Assembly: GCF_012932915.1 (NCBI RefSeq)
Contig: NZ_VCQU01000001.1
Coordinates: forward strand, 1,054,001-1,118,000
Direction: 5' to 3'
Source of the DNA: Antrihabitans stalactiti
GTDB lineage: Bacteria; Actinomycetota; Actinomycetes; Mycobacteriales; Mycobacteriaceae
Length of the DNA: 64,000 bases
Shown here: positions 56,901 through 64,000 of the stretch, piece by piece
Position numbering within the stretch: the first letter of the stretch is position 1
How the letters are laid out: every line of letters begins with the position of its first letter
Made by a program: the position numbers and the translations under genes
Notes under the pieces: model-generated
Told to the model about the DNA's origin: nothing
Database searches by the model: none
What the model saw: the letters and a program-made list of their open reading frames with translations, nothing else

Positions 56901-57895
56901 GGTTTTACGCCGGTGATCAGGGCGTTGTAGAAGAAGCGACGCGGGACGACGTGCCGCAGCACGTTCTCGTCGACCCAGGTCAGCTTCTTCCAACTCTGCA
57001 GACCGAACTGCGCCCAGCCCCAACCCAGCTTCTCGCGCGGGACCGCGTATTCGACGGTCCGCAACGGCCAGCCGAGCAGTGCGGAGGCGAATTCCTCGGT
57101 CACTGCCTTGGCCTCGACGGCTCCGGCAGCGACGGCGATCTCTTCCAGCTGGGTCGGCTCGAAGGTGTGCAGATCGACGACGGCCTCCAGCGCGGCCGCG
57201 CGAGAAGATTCGTCGAGCTCCTCTTGCGGACGCCGCCAGTCGGCGAGGAACGGCAGCTTGGTGACGCGAGTGACGCTCTCCCACGTGATGCGCCCCAGCC
57301 ACCGCGCGTAGAAGTTGCCCACCGTCGTCGGCTCACCGGCGAAGACGAATCGGCCGCCCGGCTTGAGCACGCGCAAGCACTCTCGCAACGCCTGCTCGAC
57401 ATCGGGAATGTGGTGCAGCACAGCGTGCCCGACGACGAGATCGAAGGTGTTGTCCGCGTACGGAATTGTCTCTGCGTCGGCGACGCGACCGTCGACTTCG
57501 AGGCCGAGGTGGTCGGCATTGCGCAACGCAACCTTCACCATGCCGGGGCTCAAGTCGGTAACCGAGCCGCGCTTGGCGACGCCGCCCTGCATCAGGTTGA
57601 GCAGGAAGAATCCCGTGCCGCAGCCGAGTTCGAGCGCACGCTCGTAGGGCAGATCCTGCTCACCGGCGACCGCGTCGAAGCGACCGCGCGCGTAGTCGAT
57701 GCACCGCTCGTCGTACGAGATGTGCCACTTGTCGTCGTAGGTCTCTGCTTCCCAGTCGTGGTAGAGAACCTGCGCAAGCTTGGTGTCCTTCAGCGCAGCT
57801 TCCACCTCCTCCTGGGTGGCGTGCGGGTTCGGCGCCGGATCCAGATCCGGGACGGCCGCAAGACGACGGGTGGGCTCGGTGGGACTTGCAGTCAT
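56897..57895 (-). CDS. SAM-dependent methyltransferase (Rv3038c-like)
   Basis: 332 residues. An N-terminal segment (LYHDWEAETYDDKWHISYDERCIDYARGRF) precedes the SAM motif ALELGCGTGFFLLNLMQGG near residue 85. The motif II Asp is in VTDLSPGMVKVALRNADHLG. VVGHAVLHHIPDVEQALRECLRVLKPGGRFVFAGEPT is typical of small-molecule and lipid methyltransferases. The C-terminal third is long and specific to this family. The substrate is unknown; the neighbourhood suggests glucan or lipid methylation. It is upstream of the THUMP-like gene and probably translated with it. Confidence 0.9.
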   Translation of the reverse strand: MTASPTEPTRRLAAVPDLDPAPNPHATQEEVEAALKDTKLAQVLYHDWEAETYDDKWHISYDERCIDYARGRFDAVAGEQDLPYERALELGCGTGFFLLNLMQGGVAKRGSVTDLSPGMVKVALRNADHLGLEVDGRVADAETIPYADNTFDLVVGHAVLHHIPDVEQALRECLRVLKPGGRFVFAGEPTTVGNFYARWLGRITWESVTRVTKLPFLADWRRPQEELDESSRAAALEAVVDLHTFEPTQLEEIAVAAGAVEAKAVTEEFASALLGWPLRTVEYAVPREKLGWGWAQFGLQSWKKLTWVDENVLRHVVPRRFFYNALITGVKP

Positions 57896-57925
57896 GAGCG
57901 CAGCCTACCTTTTAGAGGAGGATCG

Positions 57926-58705
57926 TCATTCACCGGTGAATTTGGCCCGACCCGGTCCCTCGGCGAGAAACGACCGCATTCCAATTTCCACATCGTTGGT
58001 TCCGAAGAGCGCCGAGAACTCGCGTCGTTCGATGTCGAGGCCGGATGCAAGGTCGCCGGCGAGGCCCCCATCGATCGCCGCTTTTGCCGCCGCCAACGCC
58101 CGGGCAGGGCCATTCACGAACTGCGCGGCCCACTTTCGCGCGGCGTTGTACACCTCATCGGGGGCGACCACCTCGTCGACCAACCCGATAGCGAGGGCTT
58201 CCTCCGGGCCGACGAAACGACCGGTGTAGATCAAGTCCTTCGCCTTGCTGGGCCCGATCAGCCGTACCAGCCGCTGTGTGCCGCCACCTGCAGGAATCAC
58301 TCCCAACAAGATTTCCGGCAGACCGAGTTTGACGTTGTCGCCGATGATGCGGCGGTCTGCGCCGAGCGCGACCTCGAGTCCGCCTCCTAACGCATATCCG
58401 CTGATCGCGGCGACAGTCGGCTTACCGATAGTCGCGATGCATCCCAGCGCTGTCTGGACGTCGCCGGCAAGCAGCGCAGCCTGACCAGGGCTGAAACTCG
58501 CCATCTCCTTGATGTCGTCACCTGCGGCGAACACCTTCTCACCGCCGTAGACGATCACGGCCCTGACCTCGGCGTTCCCGTCCGCCTCCCGTGCCGCAGC
58601 CACCAGCTCACGATGAGTCTGCAGGTCGAGGGCGTTCACGGGTGGACGAGCGATTCGGATCGTCCCGATGCCGTCGGTAACGTCGAGCGTCACGAATTCA
58701 GCCAT
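57926..58705 (-). CDS. echA17: Enoyl-CoA hydratase/isomerase family protein (EchA17-like)
   Basis: 259 residues of the crotonase family. The oxyanion-hole segments are KVFAAGDDIKEMA (about residue 60) and AISGYALGGGLEVALGADRRI (about residue 105). Both catalytic glutamates are present, in GGGLEVAL and LPEILLGVIPAGGGTQRL. It therefore probably hydrates trans-2-enoyl-CoA in beta-oxidation. The gene order methyltransferase-echA17-Nudix-ABC matches Rv3038c-Rv3041c, which supports the symbol. It is in the same direction as, and 21 bases downstream of, the Nudix gene. Confidence 0.92.
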   Translation of the reverse strand: MAEFVTLDVTDGIGTIRIARPPVNALDLQTHRELVAAAREADGNAEVRAVIVYGGEKVFAAGDDIKEMASFSPGQAALLAGDVQTALGCIATIGKPTVAAISGYALGGGLEVALGADRRIIGDNVKLGLPEILLGVIPAGGGTQRLVRLIGPSKAKDLIYTGRFVGPEEALAIGLVDEVVAPDEVYNAARKWAAQFVNGPARALAAAKAAIDGGLAGDLASGLDIERREFSALFGTNDVEIGMRSFLAEGPGRAKFTGE

Positions 58706-58725
58706 ACGCGGAGCCTAGGCGCACC

Positions 58726-59550
58726 TCAGAGCGACGCCGGGAGGTGGTAGTTCTCATCGCCCGGGAAATCGATCTTGTATTTTCCGTCGACAACCAGCAG
58801 ATCGGGCTGGATAGGCTCGATCACCTGCTCGGCGGCAAGAACCTCGGCGGTCGTGGCGTAACCGGCCAACGCGGTCAGCTGGGACCACGTCGGCGGCATC
58901 AAGATACTTCCGCCGGCCTTCCAGTGGGCCAACTCTGCTGACGGCGTCGACCATGCGACCGCTGCCGCCTCCGACGTGTCGCCATCGGCATGCTGACCTT
59001 CTGGGACGACGGCGACGAAGAACCGCGTGTCGTACCGTCGCGTCGTTTCGCCGACCGGCGTGATCCAGTTCGCCCACGGCCGCAGCAGGTCGGCGCGCAG
59101 GACAAGGCCCTCCGCAGTCAAGAACTCGCCGAACGTGAGCTCGCGCTTCTCCAGCGCGGTGCGTGCGGCGCGGTAACCCGAGGTATCGGCGACAACCGTG
59201 TCAGGCGTCGGACCGGCCAGCAATACGCCGCATTCCTCGAACGTCTCCCTGACTGCAGCGCACACGAGCGCCTTGACCCGGTGCTCGTCGACGCCGAACT
59301 TCTGCGCCCACCACGAGACCGGCGGACCCGCCCACGCCAGGTTCGCGTCCGCGTCGGACAGGTCTACGCCACCGCCGGGGAACACCGTCATGCCGCCCGC
59401 GAAGTCCATCCCGCGCACGCGGCGCAGCAGAAACACCTCCAGGCCCGGCTCACCGTCGCGCAGCAGCATCACCGTTGATGCGTCTTTAACCGGAATCTCG
59501 CGCTCGTTCAAATCAGGCACAGTGCTCACATCAGGCACCGTACTCGCCAC
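58726..59550 (-). CDS. Nudix hydrolase (NUDT19/RP2p-like)
   Basis: 274 residues. The Nudix box is split. GGMTVFPGGGVDLSDADANLAW supplies the first glycines. Then about 30 extra residues intervene before AAVRETFEECGVLL, the R-E-x-x-E-E-x-G metal-binding core near residue 107. This long insertion is typical of the NUDT19-like CoA diphosphatase branch. A role in CoA or acyl-CoA turnover would suit the neighbouring enoyl-CoA hydratase, but this is inference. It corresponds to Rv3040c. The conserved part starts at EIPVKDASTVMLLRDG, so the exact start is uncertain. Confidence 0.88.
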   Translation of the reverse strand: MASTVPDVSTVPDLNEREIPVKDASTVMLLRDGEPGLEVFLLRRVRGMDFAGGMTVFPGGGVDLSDADANLAWAGPPVSWWAQKFGVDEHRVKALVCAAVRETFEECGVLLAGPTPDTVVADTSGYRAARTALEKRELTFGEFLTAEGLVLRADLLRPWANWITPVGETTRRYDTRFFVAVVPEGQHADGDTSEAAAVAWSTPSAELAHWKAGGSILMPPTWSQLTALAGYATTAEVLAAEQVIEPIQPDLLVVDGKYKIDFPGDENYHLPASL

Positions 59551-59561
59551 GATCGAGGCGC

Positions 59562-60404
59562 CTACCGGTGCCGATGCCTACCGGGCAACCGCGAGCGCCG
59601 GGCGAAGTATCGACCGTCGACTTTGTCGAGAGCGATCGACTGGCTGAAGGCCTCGCTCAAGTTTGCACTGGTCAGCACGGTGTCGAGCAAACCCTGTGCG
59701 ACGACCTCGCCCTCCTTGAGCAGCAGTCCGTGGGTGAAACCTGGCGGGATTTCTTCGACGTGGTGGGTGACGAGCACGGTCGCCGGGCTGTCCGGGTCCA
59801 TCGCGAGATGCGTCAGGCGTGCGACAAGTTCTTCACGACCGCCGAGGTCCAGGCCGGCGGCGGGTTCGTCGAGCAGCAGGAGTTCGGGGTCGGTCATCAG
59901 CGCTCGCGCGATCAGCACCCGCTTGCGCTCACCTTCCGAGAGCGTCCCGTATGCGCGGGCAGCGAGATGTTCTGCACCCAGGCTTTCCAGCATGTCGAGC
60001 GCGCGATCGGTGTCGACCTTGTCGTATCGCTCCCGCCAACGACCCAAGACTCCATAACCAGCGGACACAACCAGGTCGCTGACCTTTTCGTCCGCAGGCA
60101 CCCGACTGGCGAGCGCCGACGACGACAGCCCGATCCGCGGCTTCAGCTCGTTGATGTCGACCCGACCCAACACCTCGCCGAGCACGTGGGCAGTACCGGA
60201 TGTCGGATGGACTTCGGCGGCGGCGATCCGCAGCAACGACGTCTTGCCGGCACCGTTCGGTCCGAGCACAACCCACTTCTCATCCAGCTCGACCTGCCAG
60301 CTGACGGGTCCGACCAACGTCACCCCGGACCGTCGAATGAGTACGTCGTTGAAATCGATGAGCAGGTCGGGATCGGGTTGCGGCACGAGCCCATCTTTAC
60401 CCAC
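59562..60404 (-). CDS. ABC transporter ATP-binding protein (Rv3041c-like)
   Basis: 280 residues: Walker A LGPNGAGKTSLL (about residue 48), Q-loop region LSSSALASRVP, signature LSEGERKRVLIARAL (about residue 155), Walker B LLLLDEPAAGLD, and switch His in VLVTHHVEEIP. All ATPase motifs are intact. No permease gene is adjacent, so it is either paired with a distant membrane partner or acts without transport. The GTG at 60404 has AAAGGG about 8 bases upstream. It is divergent from glgX with only 32 bases between starts. Confidence 0.93.
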   Translation of the reverse strand: MGKDGLVPQPDPDLLIDFNDVLIRRSGVTLVGPVSWQVELDEKWVVLGPNGAGKTSLLRIAAAEVHPTSGTAHVLGEVLGRVDINELKPRIGLSSSALASRVPADEKVSDLVVSAGYGVLGRWRERYDKVDTDRALDMLESLGAEHLAARAYGTLSEGERKRVLIARALMTDPELLLLDEPAAGLDLGGREELVARLTHLAMDPDSPATVLVTHHVEEIPPGFTHGLLLKEGEVVAQGLLDTVLTSANLSEAFSQSIALDKVDGRYFARRSRLPGRHRHR

Positions 60405-60436
60405 ATCGGTGGCCCTTTCACGGCAGTATCGGATTC

Positions 60437-62560
60437 GTGTCGCTCACACGCGCAGAATCGCCGTTCCCATTGGGGGCTTCGACGGTCGGTGTCGGTACCC
60501 ACTTCTCGGTCCACGCACCCGACGCGGACCGGGTTCAGCTCTGCCTCATCGACGCGGGCGGCGAAGTCCGGATCGATCTCGAGCAGCAGACGTACGGGTT
60601 GTGGCACGGCATCGTCGACGGTGTCGGCGCTGGTCAGCGGTACGGCTATCGCGTTGGCGGCCGATGGGATCCGCGTCGCGGGTATCGGATGAATCCGAAG
60701 AAGCTGCTCATCGATCCGTACGCCCGGCAGTTGGCCGGTGAGTTGGGCGACGCCGAGGCGCTCCTCGGCTACGCAGACGATCCGTTCGGCGCGCCGTCCG
60801 ACATCGATTCACTGGGCCACGTTCCGCTTTCGGTCGTCACAGCGACGCTCCCGCTCAACGATGGACCGCGCCTCGAAACGCCATGGGAAGACACGGTGAT
60901 CCAGGAACTACACGTCGGCGCGTACACGGCGCGCCATCCCGACGTCAGGCCTGAGCACCGCGGCACCTATCTCGGCCTCGCGTCCGAGCCGGTCGTGGAA
61001 CATCTTCAGCGCCTTGGCATTACCGCCGTCGAGTTACTTCCCGTGCAGGCGTTCCTCACCGAGCCGGCGGTCCGGGCGCGTGGCATGCGCAACCACTGGG
61101 GCTACTCGACGGGCGCCTACTTCGCGCCCCTTGCGCGCTACGCGACGACACCCGGGCGCGAGATCGCCGAGTTTCGAGCCATGGTCGACGCACTCCATGC
61201 AGCAGGCATCGAGGTCATCCTCGACGTCGTCTACAACCACACCTGCGAATTCGGCATCGCCGGACCGACTGTGAGCTGGCGTGGCTTCGACGCACCGGGC
61301 TACTACCAGCTCACCGACGACGGCGCCGATATCGACCTCACCGGGTGCGGCAACACCGTCGACTGCTACTCCCCCGTCGTCGTCGGCATGGTCTGCGACA
61401 GCCTGCGCTACTGGGCCACCGATATGGGGGTCGACGGTTTCCGATTCGACCTCACCCCCGCACTTGCCCGTGACGCAGGCGGACCGTTCGACCCACGCGC
61501 ACCGCTGCTGACGGCGATCACCGCCGACCCGATCTTGCAGCGCCGCAAGCTCATTGCCGAGCCGTGGGACGCGACCAAGGCGGGCTACCAGGTCGGCAAC
61601 TTCGGCCCGCTGTGGTCGGAATGGAACGACCGCTACCGAGACGACGTGCGCCGCTTCTGGATCGGCGAGACCGGAATCCGCCAATTCGCCTCGCGGATAG
61701 CGGGTTCGGCGGATATCTTTCACCGGCGAACGCCGCTTGCGTCGATCAACTTCGTGACCGCGCACGACGGGTTCACGATGGCCGACCTCGTCTCCTACAG
61801 CAGCAAGCACAACGATGCCAACGGCGAGAACAGCAACGACGGTGCGGGACATAACTTCTCGGTCAACCATGGCGTCGAGGGTCCGACCGACGACCCTGGT
61901 GTCGTCGAGGCGCGCGCTCGCCACGTCCGCGCGTTGCTTGCGACCCTGCTGTTGTCGACCGGCGTCCCGATGCTGCTCGCGGGCGATGAGCAAGGTCATA
62001 GCCAGTCCGGCAACAACAATGCCTACTGCGTGCCGGCCGACGCGGCGGCCGCCGACGCCTGGGCTGTGGACTGGCCGAGTGCCGACGAGGCCTTGATCGT
62101 GTTCGTCGCTCGCCTCACCGAACTTCGACGGTCCGCGCCCGCGCTACGCCAACCCGAATTCTTCGAAGGCCGCGCCACTCCGACCGGCCATCCGGACCTG
62201 GTGTGGTTCGGCGGCGACGGAATCGAGCTCGATCACGACGGGTGGCACGACAATTCGCGAACGACGCTGCAGGCGTGGATCGACGGTTCCGACGTCCGGA
62301 CCGGCGGCGTGCCGGGCTCGGACTCCAGTTGGCTACTCGTCTTTCACTCCGGCACGGCTACGGGGGTCACGCTCGCGGGTCCGGACTGGTTCGCAGGCAA
62401 GATAACTCCCGCCTTCGATTCGACAACCGCAGACGGGTTGCCGACCGACGTCACGCCCAACAAACCTGGTTCGACCATCGCAGTGACCGGTCCGACAGTG
62501 CTCGCCTTCCGCGCGCCGAACCCCGGCAGGAATCCGGACACCAACGGGATGAACAGCTGA
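60437..62560 (+). CDS. glgX: Glycogen debranching enzyme GlgX
   Basis: 707 residues of GH13 subfamily 11 (isoamylase type), which cuts alpha-1,6 branches of glycogen. An N-terminal CBM48 domain (PLGASTVGVGTHFSVHAPDADRVQLCLID) precedes the barrel. DVVYNHT is conserved region I, MGVDGFRFDL has the nucleophile Asp, KLIAEPWD the acid Glu and FVTAHDGFTMADLVSYSSKHN the third Asp. It pairs functionally with the GH57 branching enzyme and glucosyltransferase 13 kb upstream. Its last 217 bases overlap the YczE-like gene on the other strand. Confidence 0.95.
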   Translation: MSLTRAESPFPLGASTVGVGTHFSVHAPDADRVQLCLIDAGGEVRIDLEQQTYGLWHGIVDGVGAGQRYGYRVGGRWDPRRGYRMNPKKLLIDPYARQLAGELGDAEALLGYADDPFGAPSDIDSLGHVPLSVVTATLPLNDGPRLETPWEDTVIQELHVGAYTARHPDVRPEHRGTYLGLASEPVVEHLQRLGITAVELLPVQAFLTEPAVRARGMRNHWGYSTGAYFAPLARYATTPGREIAEFRAMVDALHAAGIEVILDVVYNHTCEFGIAGPTVSWRGFDAPGYYQLTDDGADIDLTGCGNTVDCYSPVVVGMVCDSLRYWATDMGVDGFRFDLTPALARDAGGPFDPRAPLLTAITADPILQRRKLIAEPWDATKAGYQVGNFGPLWSEWNDRYRDDVRRFWIGETGIRQFASRIAGSADIFHRRTPLASINFVTAHDGFTMADLVSYSSKHNDANGENSNDGAGHNFSVNHGVEGPTDDPGVVEARARHVRALLATLLLSTGVPMLLAGDEQGHSQSGNNNAYCVPADAAAADAWAVDWPSADEALIVFVARLTELRRSAPALRQPEFFEGRATPTGHPDLVWFGGDGIELDHDGWHDNSRTTLQAWIDGSDVRTGGVPGSDSSWLLVFHSGTATGVTLAGPDWFAGKITPAFDSTTADGLPTDVTPNKPGSTIAVTGPTVLAFRAPNPGRNPDTNGMNS

Positions 62561-63102
62561 ATCAAGGGACCGATCCCAAGGGCATACACGAGGGTCCCCA
62601 CACCGACGCTGCCACCGAGAAGCCATCCGGTCGTCAGCACCATCACCTCGATTCCGGTGCGCACCAACCGAACCGAGCGCCCGGTGTGGGCGACCAGACC
62701 TGTCATCAGGCCGTCACGCGGACCTGGTCCCATGCCTGCGGCGATGTAGAGCACCGACGCGATTGCGTTGAGCACGACGGCGCCCACCATCGCGGGCACC
62801 CGCACCGCCATGTCGTCGAAATCGGGTAGCCATGCGAGCCCGACGTCGACCGAAATCGCAATCACCACAACGTTGCTCACGGTTCCGATGCCAGGCATCT
62901 GGCGCAGCGGGATCCATGCGAGCAACACGACGGCACCGGTGAGCGCAGTGACCAGGCCGAAGCTCAGCGGTACATGTTCGACCACGCCCTGATGGAAAAC
63001 GTCCCATGGGTCGAGCCCGAGATTCGCTCGAATCATCATGGCCATCGAGAATCCGTACAGCCACAGACCCGTGTACAGCGCGATCAATCTACGTACCAGC
63101 AT
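62344..63102 (-). CDS. YczE/YitT-like integral membrane protein
   Basis: About 252 residues. Five membrane segments span residues about 1-190 (LIALYTGLWLYGFSMAMMIRANLGLDPWDVFHQG, LVTALTGAVVLLAWIPL, VVVIAISVDVGLAWL, and others). The motif NLGLDPWDVFHQGV and the GMGPGPRDGLMTGL loop mark the YczE subfamily. The function is unknown. The last 70 or so residues, after GFGARKA, are low in hydrophobicity and are encoded antisense to the end of glgX; they look like an unconserved extension. The ATG at 63102 was chosen before the first membrane segment, and 63144 is also open. Confidence 0.8.
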   Translation of the reverse strand: MLVRRLIALYTGLWLYGFSMAMMIRANLGLDPWDVFHQGVVEHVPLSFGLVTALTGAVVLLAWIPLRQMPGIGTVSNVVVIAISVDVGLAWLPDFDDMAVRVPAMVGAVVLNAIASVLYIAAGMGPGPRDGLMTGLVAHTGRSVRLVRTGIEVMVLTTGWLLGGSVGVGTLVYALGIGPLIQLFIPLVSGFLPGFGARKASTVGPVTAMVEPGLLGVTSVGNPSAVVESKAGVILPANQSGPASVTPVAVPE

Positions 63103-63151
63103 TGGTCCATCGTGCGCAGAACTGGCCCTAGAAACCATAGCCAATCGGCAA

Positions 63152-63574
63152 CTACTGGACCTTTGAGTAAGACCACGAGCGCCACCGCAGTGTCGTCACG
63201 ATCACAGCAGGCCCAGCCGGGCGCTCGGCCGCGTATTGCGAATACTTCGCGACCAACGCATCGATCGCACGTCGTCCATCGGGAGCGTCGGCGTCGGCAG
63301 CCACGGCGTCGCCGTCGACCCGAACCCACCACAATCGGGTCCAGTCGTCGTCGTATTCGTCGACCAACAGGCTGACGTGCCCGGTCTGGGCAATATTGCT
63401 CAGCCGCCGCAGATCGCGGGTCGACTTCGGCTTTGCATCGACAGTCAGATACACCTGCCCAGCATCGACGGCGAACACCACGGGAACGATGTGCGGACGT
63501 CCGTCGGCCCCCACGGTCGCAAGCCTCGCCACCCGGGCGGCGGCGAATCGCTGTTGCGCTAGCGCCAGGTCCAA
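63152..63574 (-). CDS. PPOX-class F420-dependent protein (TIGR03668-like)
   Basis: 140 residues with the split-barrel flavin/F420-binding fold: RFAAARVARLATVGADGRPHIVPVVFAVDAGQVYLTVDAKPKS, then TGHVSLLVDEYDDDWTRLWWVRVDGDA. The W-W-V-R-V-D-G-D-A segment and the C-terminal WRSWSY are typical of the TIGR03668 F420-dependent group. The substrate is unknown. The start is TTG at 63574, supported by GAGG eight bases upstream. It overlaps the Pth2-like gene by 16 bases, so the two are probably co-translated. Confidence 0.83.
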   Translation of the reverse strand: MDLALAQQRFAAARVARLATVGADGRPHIVPVVFAVDAGQVYLTVDAKPKSTRDLRRLSNIAQTGHVSLLVDEYDDDWTRLWWVRVDGDAVAADADAPDGRRAIDALVAKYSQYAAERPAGPAVIVTTLRWRSWSYSKVQ

Positions 63575-64000
63575 CGCCGTCGCCTCACCTCAGTCGGAAC
63601 CGCAATCACCGTCATCGAACCAGCGGCAACCTCGGTGAATCCGGCGTCGCGGACCGCCACACCACGACCGCTACCAACCGACCGCTCCAATTGCGCCCAC
63701 TGCGCGGCGGTCGCGTCCCGCACCGAGCAGGCGAATCCCGCTGCTGCCCATTGCGCCAACTGAGCCTTCGACATCGCCATTCCCAACAGCATCGACGCAT
63801 GGCCGACCTGAGCGGCCGCCTTGCCGACCGTCATCTCCAGCGACGAATTGACCCACAACACCGGCACATCCGGCTCCGGCGGTCCTGGATCGTCGTGGTC
63901 GAGGTCGGTGCCACCGACTTGGAGCCGCTTGATGCGCGGATCGAGTTCGTCGACAGGTCCGGGCACGAGCGCGCGAGCCTGCGCGCCGCCGACCTCGACG
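63559..64000 (-). CDS. Peptidyl-tRNA hydrolase Pth2-like protein, 5' end outside window
   Basis: At least 146 residues are visible; the frame stays open to the right edge, so the start is missing. VLWVNSSLEMTVGKAAAQVGHASMLLGMAMS matches the Pth2 core, where the Lys and the Q-x-x-H-A are conserved. ERSVGSGRGVAVRDAGFTEVAAGSMTVIAVP fits its C-terminal strands. Pth2 frees tRNA from stalled peptidyl-tRNA. In actinobacteria such proteins have an extra N-terminal part, as seems true here (DPRIKRLQVGGTDLDHDDPGPPEPD). An internal GTG at 63966 is unlikely to be the real start. Confidence 0.72.
   Translation of the reverse strand, partial: VEVGGAQARALVPGPVDELDPRIKRLQVGGTDLDHDDPGPPEPDVPVLWVNSSLEMTVGKAAAQVGHASMLLGMAMSKAQLAQWAAAGFACSVRDATAAQWAQLERSVGSGRGVAVRDAGFTEVAAGSMTVIAVPTEVRRRRWTWR

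Overview
The window is a chromosomal segment of a high-GC actinobacterium of the order Mycobacteriales (mycolic-acid group; Rhodococcus, Gordonia or Williamsia are plausible, but the genus cannot be fixed from this sequence). From memory, the backbone gene order follows the Mycobacterium tuberculosis region Rv2995c-Rv3041c: leuB, serA, ilvC-ilvN-ilvB, cfp6, a DoxX gene, lppZ, gatB, pfkA, gatA-gatC, an ACT-domain gene, ligA, a MetE-like gene, mnmA-iscS, a plsC-like gene and an N-acyltransferase gene, etfA-etfB, then the methylglucose lipopolysaccharide (MGLP)/glycogen cluster and echA17, a Nudix gene and an ABC ATPase. Accessory genes sit between these blocks.

Layout. 1-9.6 kb: end of an MFS transporter, then a branched-chain amino acid and serine locus. 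leuB-serA and ilvBNC are on the minus strand and ilvD on the plus strand. ilvB is preceded by a leader peptide, apparently leaderless, and a transcription attenuator. 9.7-16.4 kb: VOC protein, quinone-oxidoreductase-like enzyme, DoxX protein, LppZ lipoprotein, GatB, and a TIGR03086/WYL-regulator divergent pair. 16.4-23.3 kb: PfkA, a NarL-type two-component system, a phospholipase A2 coupled to a membrane alpha/beta hydrolase, and GatA-GatC. 23.5-30.4 kb: ACT protein, SMP-30 protein, TetR regulator, a large AAA-LuxR regulator, a 40-residue protein, a divergent QueA-like protein coupled to an SDR. 30.4-37.6 kb: LigA, MetE-like protein, MnmA-IscS, and an acyltransferase pair resembling OlsA/OlsB. 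37.9-42.7 kb: endonuclease-like protein, a RibD_C/PPOX/RibD_C operon divergent from an HxlR regulator, a dienelactone hydrolase-like lipoprotein, a nitroreductase. 42.8-60.4 kb: EtfAB and the MGLP/glycogen cluster, interrupted by a PAS-GGDEF-EAL gene, a ketoacyl synthase and a MarR/hydrolase pair. 60.4-64 kb: GlgX, a YczE-like membrane protein overlapping it antisense, a PPOX protein and the 3' part of a Pth2-like gene.

The most unusual feature is not a gene. Three separate families of near-perfect dispersed palindromes (A, four copies; B, seven copies; C, three copies) lie between genes. They are mostly at convergent junctions, but also inside operon gaps and in two divergent promoter regions. 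In four cases the palindrome supplies the stop codon of the neighbouring gene. None of them ends in the U-run of an ordinary intrinsic terminator.

There are no tRNA or rRNA genes, CRISPR arrays or recognisable insertion sequences, and no gene-free stretch longer than 300 bases. Limits: no alignment or database search was run. Family calls rest on motifs and on remembered gene order, and start codons were chosen from ribosome-binding sites, promoter spacing and family length.
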